Shown: positions 6,476 to 9,499 of the stretch, one piece after another
How the letters are laid out: each line of letters begins with the position of its first letter
Numbering within the stretch: position 1 is the stretch's first letter
NCBI GenBank assembly: GCA_003531115.1
Contig: DQHT01000113.1
Span: forward strand, 3,103-12,601
DNA from: Bacteroidota bacterium
GTDB lineage: Bacteria > Bacteroidota > Bacteroidia > UBA8524
Length of the DNA stretch: 9,499 nt
Direction: 5' to 3'
Made by a program: the position numbers and the translations under genes
The notes under the pieces: generated by a model
What the model saw: the letters and a program-made list of their open reading frames with translations, nothing else
Told to the model about the DNA's origin: nothing
The model's database searches: none

Positions 6476-6489
6476 CCAATTTGAATTGG
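6476..6489. repeat. Short palindrome overlapping the 21-bp repeats
   Basis: CCAATT (6476-6481) and AATTGG (6484-6489) form a 6-bp inverted repeat around TG. Its right arm overlaps the first TTGGGAAA unit of the array at 6486. It may be an additional contact site or a coincidence of the AATTGG word. No T-run follows, so it is not a terminator for the lipoprotein gene. Confidence 0.4.
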
Positions 6490-6548
6490 GAAAGGAAATA
6501 GGCCCTTTGGGATAGGAAAAACCCCCTTTCGGAAAGGAAATTACGCTT
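6486..6548 (+). promoter_or_regulatory. Three 21-bp direct repeats before the Cys-rich gene
   Basis: Three head-to-tail units start at 6486 (TTGGGAAAGGAAAT), 6507 (TTGGGATAGGAAAA) and 6528 (TTCGGAAAGGAAAT), each exactly 21 bp apart. Conserved positions are TTnGGAnAGGAAA, while the spacers differ, which points to a binding site rather than simple slippage. The last unit starts 66 bp before the ATG at 6594. It runs into TTACGCTTTG, whose TACGCTTTG (6542-6550) is one base longer than the Bacteroidota -7 motif. The array is related in word, spacing and distance to 5156-5197. Confidence 0.7.
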
Positions 6549-6593
6549 TGCCATAGCGATAGATGAAATTAGCGCTTCCCAGCAGCTAAGGAT

Positions 6594-6794
6594 ATGGCGA
6601 GATACTTTATAAACAACAAAGCACAGGCAAATGGCGACCACGAAGTGCATAAACAAGGCTGCACCTTTATGCCCGCCGATAAAACAGAACTGGGAGAACA
6701 TAGTAACTGCTACAGCGCGATTATCATAGCCAAAGACAGCTATTCGCGCGTGAATGGCTGTTATTTCTGCAGCAAAGAATGCCATAGCAGCTAA
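6594..6794 (+). CDS. Small Cys/His-rich protein, probably metal-binding
   Basis: 66 residues without signal peptide or membrane span, so probably cytoplasmic. It contains five cysteines (23, 39, 56, 59, 63) and histidines at 16, 19 and 64. The C-terminal CYFCSKECH (56-64) has the CxxC spacing plus a further Cys-His pair of small zinc-binding knuckles; His16/His19 and Cys23 may supply other ligands. It resembles small hypothetical proteins that I recall as widespread in Bacteroidota, but I know no function. A purine-rich AAGGAT lies just before the ATG. The gene is preceded by three 21-bp repeats and followed after 8 bp by another small ORF, suggesting co-transcription. Similar Cys-rich small proteins can be regulators or stress proteins; I cannot decide. 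Confidence 0.75.
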   Translation: MARYFINNKAQANGDHEVHKQGCTFMPADKTELGEHSNCYSAIIIAKDSYSRVNGCYFCSKECHSS

Positions 6795-6802
6795 AGCACC
6801 CC

Positions 6803-7036
6803 ATGAAAACCCAAATTAACCCCAACACCCCACAACCCATCCGGTTTCCCCTAACCGATGCCCAGGCCGGGAGGGACATAACCAGCGAAACAGCTTGCTA
6901 TGCCAGGCAATTTTCGGAAAATCAGGTTAGATGGATCTGCTCAACTGTTTGCCAGAATACCGAAATCTGCTTCGTGTTTGGTTATGTTCCGGGGGTGGGG
7001 GGGTATCATAATAAATTACTTCGTCGAAAATTATAA
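6803..7036 (+). CDS. Small uncertain ORF, four cysteines
   Basis: A 77-residue ORF 8 bp after the Cys-rich gene. It has no signal peptide or membrane span. It is Pro/Asn-rich at the start (INPNTPQPIRFP), with cysteines at 32, 46, 50 and 56 (CSTVC pattern) and a basic C-terminus. The family is not recognised. Close spacing favours translation, but the length is marginal. Near the 3' end the reading passes a G5-T-G7 run (6991-7003) where a length change would alter the last residues, so the C-terminus shown may be a frameshifted or decayed version. It could also be spurious. Confidence 0.45.
   Translation: MKTQINPNTPQPIRFPLTDAQAGRDITSETACYARQFSENQVRWICSTVCQNTEICFVFGYVPGVGGYHNKLLRRKL
6991..7003 (+). 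repeat. G5-T-G7 homopolymer run
   Basis: Twelve G in thirteen bases inside the 3' end of the small ORF at 6803-7036. Such runs are prone to slippage in replication and to sequencing error, so the frame after this point is less certain. It could also act as a phase-variation tract. Confidence 0.6.
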
Positions 7037-7063
7037 ATACAATTAAAATTCAAAATAATCCCT

Positions 7064-7972
7064 ATGCCAGAGATACCAAGCAGGCATTCTTTTATGCCAA
7101 GTAAGAGTTTAAAAACAAAATGGAATGCTACAAGAAAAGATGGGTATCATGCTGGTAGGCATTGGCCGGGTTTAAGAAGCACTGATGGTTTCGAGGTGGA
7201 TCGACGTTGGGTAATTTTCGCTTTATTGATAGAACTGTTGGCGTTAATTTATACACTATATAGTGGTTATGAAAGAGCAATCTATTCTGGAAATACCTTA
7301 TACATTTATGGGGCAATTGGGGTGGTATTTTGTTTTATTCTATTTGATTTCCTGGGTGCAAGTTTCACACATCACTATGTGGGGAAATATCAGGAGAATA
7401 AAAATTTGGCAGCTGCGAATAATAAAATTATAAATCCGCCAAAAAAAGGGTGGAGGTATTATATAGGTGCATTCCTTATTTTCTTCTCTGCAGCACTGAA
7501 AATACTAGCCTTAGTGTCACTCGGTCGATTAATGCCAATGTATTATGTGCTTTTTATTTTGTTGTATTTGGCTGTGATCTATGTTCATTTGTACCATACC
7601 ATGTATTGGTACACCGAATATAGTCTACGGAAAGGTATAGAAGCCGAAGTCCTTGAGCATCGGGAAAATATTCTGAAAAAATTAAAGAATCCGTTGCAGG
7701 TTGACCCTTATGAAGTGTTTCCGTCTTCTCATAAATTTATGTTGAAAGACAAACTGGAATTACCGGGTCAGACTAAATTTTATTTTGGTGAAAAACAAAA
7801 CCCAAAGCATGAATTGAACTATAAGGGGGAATTTGAAGGAATGCACGATTATGAATTAGTGCTCAATGGAATATTATTGGATTCGGATATCCGATCTGTT
7901 TTAAATACACAGCATGACAAGATTCAGTCTCAACTCGCAGCTCAATGTGTAATCGCTCAATTAAATCAATAG
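7064..7972 (+). CDS. Four-TM membrane protein with cytoplasmic C-terminal domain, unknown family
   Basis: 302 residues. A basic N-terminus of about 45 residues (KWNATRKDGYHAGRHWPGLR) is followed by four hydrophobic spans at about 49-67, 80-99, 132-152 and 159-178, arranged as two hairpins joined by a polar, Lys-containing loop (100-131). Positive charges before TM1, in the 100-131 loop and after TM4 predict both termini in the cytoplasm. The C-terminal 120 residues form a soluble, mixed alpha/beta region (HRENILKKLKNPLQVDPYEVF ... YELVLNGILLDSD ...). No transporter or enzyme motif is visible and I do not recognise the family. It is the first gene of a tight run: only 3 bp separate its stop from the next ATG. 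A channel, anchor or effector role is possible but undetermined. Confidence 0.85.
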   Translation: MPEIPSRHSFMPSKSLKTKWNATRKDGYHAGRHWPGLRSTDGFEVDRRWVIFALLIELLALIYTLYSGYERAIYSGNTLYIYGAIGVVFCFILFDFLGASFTHHYVGKYQENKNLAAANNKIINPPKKGWRYYIGAFLIFFSAALKILALVSLGRLMPMYYVLFILLYLAVIYVHLYHTMYWYTEYSLRKGIEAEVLEHRENILKKLKNPLQVDPYEVFPSSHKFMLKDKLELPGQTKFYFGEKQNPKHELNYKGEFEGMHDYELVLNGILLDSDIRSVLNTQHDKIQSQLAAQCVIAQLNQ

Positions 7973-7975
7973 GTC

Positions 7976-8959
7976 ATGAGGGTTAGTTTAAAAGGGTGTA
8001 TCTGGATTTTGGGCATTTTGACATTTCAAAGTTGCATTGTTGATGGAAACGACGGGATTTTAAATTGCCAGCCAGTCAAGATCATATTAATTGCTGATGA
8101 ACCAATATTGCAAGAGGATTTAAGTCAGCTCAAACCAATTATAGTTGATTTGGCGGAACCTTTTGATCATCAGGGCGATTCTAGTGTTCAACTTTTTTAT
8201 GTCCCTATATTGGATATAAGAAGTACAGGGAAAACGATAGAGATACCTCATATTTTAAATATAAGCAGCGTGCCTACTTCAATTAAGAAAATGGCAGGTA
8301 CGTTTGAATGTTCCGATGGGGTACAAGATTATCAATATTGGAAGAGTGATGGAGGTCATGTAGACCGGGAAGATTTCCTGGTCCCTGCAAAAGATTCCCT
8401 TTATTGGGATTTTAATTCACACTTTGATTCACGATTTGATACGAGTGAGTATGTGTATTTTTCATATTTAACGCTAAAAAATCTCCCAATCGTTGAAATA
8501 CGTGAATTGATCAAATCAAATAGTTCAAAAAGTATTGTGCTCTATAAAAATCCAGGTACCGCAGATTCTGCAATTACGGAAGCAATGGTGGTTGAGGATT
8601 CGGTCAAAGTGTTGATTGTACGAAAAAACAAAAACAAGGATGAACCCGATTTGGTGAATTTACCAACAGAATTAGTGATAAATCTTCATCTTGATAGGAT
8701 AACCTGGACAGAAGGATTCAATTCGTATTCCGTCAAAATTAAACGGGAGTCTACTGGTGAAATTATTTGGAAACAGCAAGAAACTAATTCGACCACCCTT
8801 CAAATAGCGAATCTCAATTCCAAGTTTGGCGATAACACGCTTTACATTATTGAAATTGAAGGTAATACAAACGGAGTTATACAAACAGGGGAACAAAAAT
8901 TCTGGTTGATTAAAAATCAAACGAGCATTGACCCACAATGTATTAAAAGAAACGAATGA
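7976..8959 (+). CDS. Lipoprotein with an Ig/Fn3-like C-terminal domain, unknown family
   Basis: 327 residues. The signal peptide ends in TFQSC, lipidated Cys20, so the protein is predicted to be anchored in the envelope. The N-terminal half opens with a hydrophobic strand (VKIILIADEPIL, 34-45) and a second one (VQLFYVPILDI), suggesting an alpha/beta domain, with no catalytic motif I can name. The C-terminal region (about 228-312; LVINLHLDRITWTEGFNSYSVKIKR, STGEIIWKQQ, TLYIIEIEG) has the strand and Trp/Tyr pattern of an Ig or Fn3-like sandwich. It begins 3 bp after the four-TM gene, and its TGA overlaps the ATG of the next gene (ATGA), which indicates translational coupling. The three products probably work in one envelope complex. 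Confidence 0.85.
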   Translation: MRVSLKGCIWILGILTFQSCIVDGNDGILNCQPVKIILIADEPILQEDLSQLKPIIVDLAEPFDHQGDSSVQLFYVPILDIRSTGKTIEIPHILNISSVPTSIKKMAGTFECSDGVQDYQYWKSDGGHVDREDFLVPAKDSLYWDFNSHFDSRFDTSEYVYFSYLTLKNLPIVEIRELIKSNSSKSIVLYKNPGTADSAITEAMVVEDSVKVLIVRKNKNKDEPDLVNLPTELVINLHLDRITWTEGFNSYSVKIKRESTGEIIWKQQETNSTTLQIANLNSKFGDNTLYIIEIEGNTNGVIQTGEQKFWLIKNQTSIDPQCIKRNE

Positions 8960-9499
8960 AACGATTGATAACGCTAATATGTATATTTTTCACTTGCCTG
9001 GGTTCAATCGACGCTCAATCAATTATTGTAGCAGGGAAAGTTCAAAACCGCGATACGGATAATATTAAAACTATTCATCGATATTTTAGAGAAGTTGACC
9101 GCGGTTATAGAAAACTGAGTCTTTTTTACGTCAATGATCCTGTGCCATTAGTCAATAAGAGAAAGGATAGAAAAAAATATGAAAAGGCTGACAACTGGAT
9201 CACCGATCTGATATCCAGATCCAAAAGGGTAGAAGAATTAGATATTCCAAACCTGACCCTTTTAGCGGAGAAGTCTGTCAAAAGAAGCACTTTAATCATA
9301 TACGACCCGCTAGGCGAGAAAAAAGATAACCCTATAACTTTCACAGATTTTGATGAATTTGAAAGGCGTGTGAAATCTGAAATTATTAAAAAGAATCGTA
9401 TCTCTATTCTTTACATCGCACGAAATCCCAGGCCAGTCTTCACCTTTACCTTACCAACCGACATGAACAAGGTGAAAAACAGCAGATTTTCAGGAGAAG
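8956..9499 (+). CDS. Secreted protein of unknown family, cut by the right edge
   Basis: An open frame of 181 codons starts at the ATG overlapping the preceding TGA and has no stop before the window ends. A signal peptide (MKRLITLICIFFTCLGSIDAQ) without a clear lipobox predicts export. The visible mature part is charged and mixed alpha/beta: REVDRGYRKLSLFYVNDPV (about 46-64), then TLIIYDPLGEKKDNPITF, then KKNRISILYIARNPRPVFTF. It has the strand/loop rhythm of a Rossmann-like or vWA-like domain, but no metal-site motif is clear, so this is not claimed. The overlapping start is strong evidence for the frame and for co-expression with the lipoprotein upstream. The C-terminal part is missing and could carry the informative domain. 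Confidence 0.8.
   Translation, partial: MKRLITLICIFFTCLGSIDAQSIIVAGKVQNRDTDNIKTIHRYFREVDRGYRKLSLFYVNDPVPLVNKRKDRKKYEKADNWITDLISRSKRVEELDIPNLTLLAEKSVKRSTLIIYDPLGEKKDNPITFTDFDEFERRVKSEIIKKNRISILYIARNPRPVFTFTLPTDMNKVKNSRFSGE

Noticed and set aside
6312..6785. Minus-strand ORF with FLSxRxY-type heptapeptide repeats
   Set aside because: 21 bp equals seven codons, so the operator repeats automatically give a heptad. The ORF is antisense to the lipoprotein and the Cys-rich gene and has no independent support.
7976..9499. vWA (von Willebrand A) domains in the lipoprotein and the secreted protein
   Set aside because: Strand patterns are suggestive, but no DxSxS metal-site motif is present, so the assignment was not made.

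Overview
The window looks like a chromosomal segment of a Bacteroidota bacterium, most likely from the Chitinophagaceae/Sphingobacteriia side of the phylum. The grounds are a TPR sensor kinase with a HisKA_2-type core next to a LytTR response regulator, several lipoproteins and secreted proteins of types common in that phylum, start codons with little or no Shine-Dalgarno sequence, and intergenic spacers made of 8-bp GGGATYGT-type repeats. No rRNA, tRNA, CRISPR array, transposase or integrase was found. The assignment is an inference from gene families, not from a phylogenetic marker.

Layout. Positions 1-348 (minus) hold the N-terminal part of an unrecognised protein that runs off the left edge. 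A 305-bp spacer follows, with an 11-bp tandem repeat and a set of nested inverted repeats (409-628). Then come a small lipoprotein with a carboxypeptidase-regulatory-like beta domain (654-1061), its terminator, and a repeat-rich convergent spacer containing a strong bidirectional terminator (1062-1333). The central block is a two-component system: a TPR/TM/HisKA_2 histidine kinase (1334-3193, minus) divergent from a REC-LytTR response regulator (3249-3998, plus). A TIR-domain protein with one membrane span (4030-5142) lies 31 bp behind the regulator.

Right of 5143 the DNA becomes visibly AT-richer and the genes less familiar. There is a secreted SH3b protein plus a lipoprotein (5245-6425), a small Cys-rich protein plus a small uncertain ORF (6594-7036), and a very tight, unrecognised operon: a four-TM protein, a lipoprotein with an Ig/Fn3-like C-terminus, and a secreted protein cut by the right edge (7064-9499).

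How the parts may work together. The kinase and regulator are almost certainly partners. The regulator and TIR gene are probably co-transcribed. The best unexplained signal is a family of 21-bp-period direct repeats, TTGGGAAAnnAAAT-like, found as two copies before the SH3b operon and three copies before the Cys-rich gene. In both places the last copy begins 66-68 bp before the start codon. A 21-bp spacing of direct repeats is what LytTR regulators are known to bind, so these may be operators of the LytTR protein encoded here; that link is an inference. The 4TM/lipoprotein/secreted operon at the right end is the best candidate for an undescribed multi-component envelope system.
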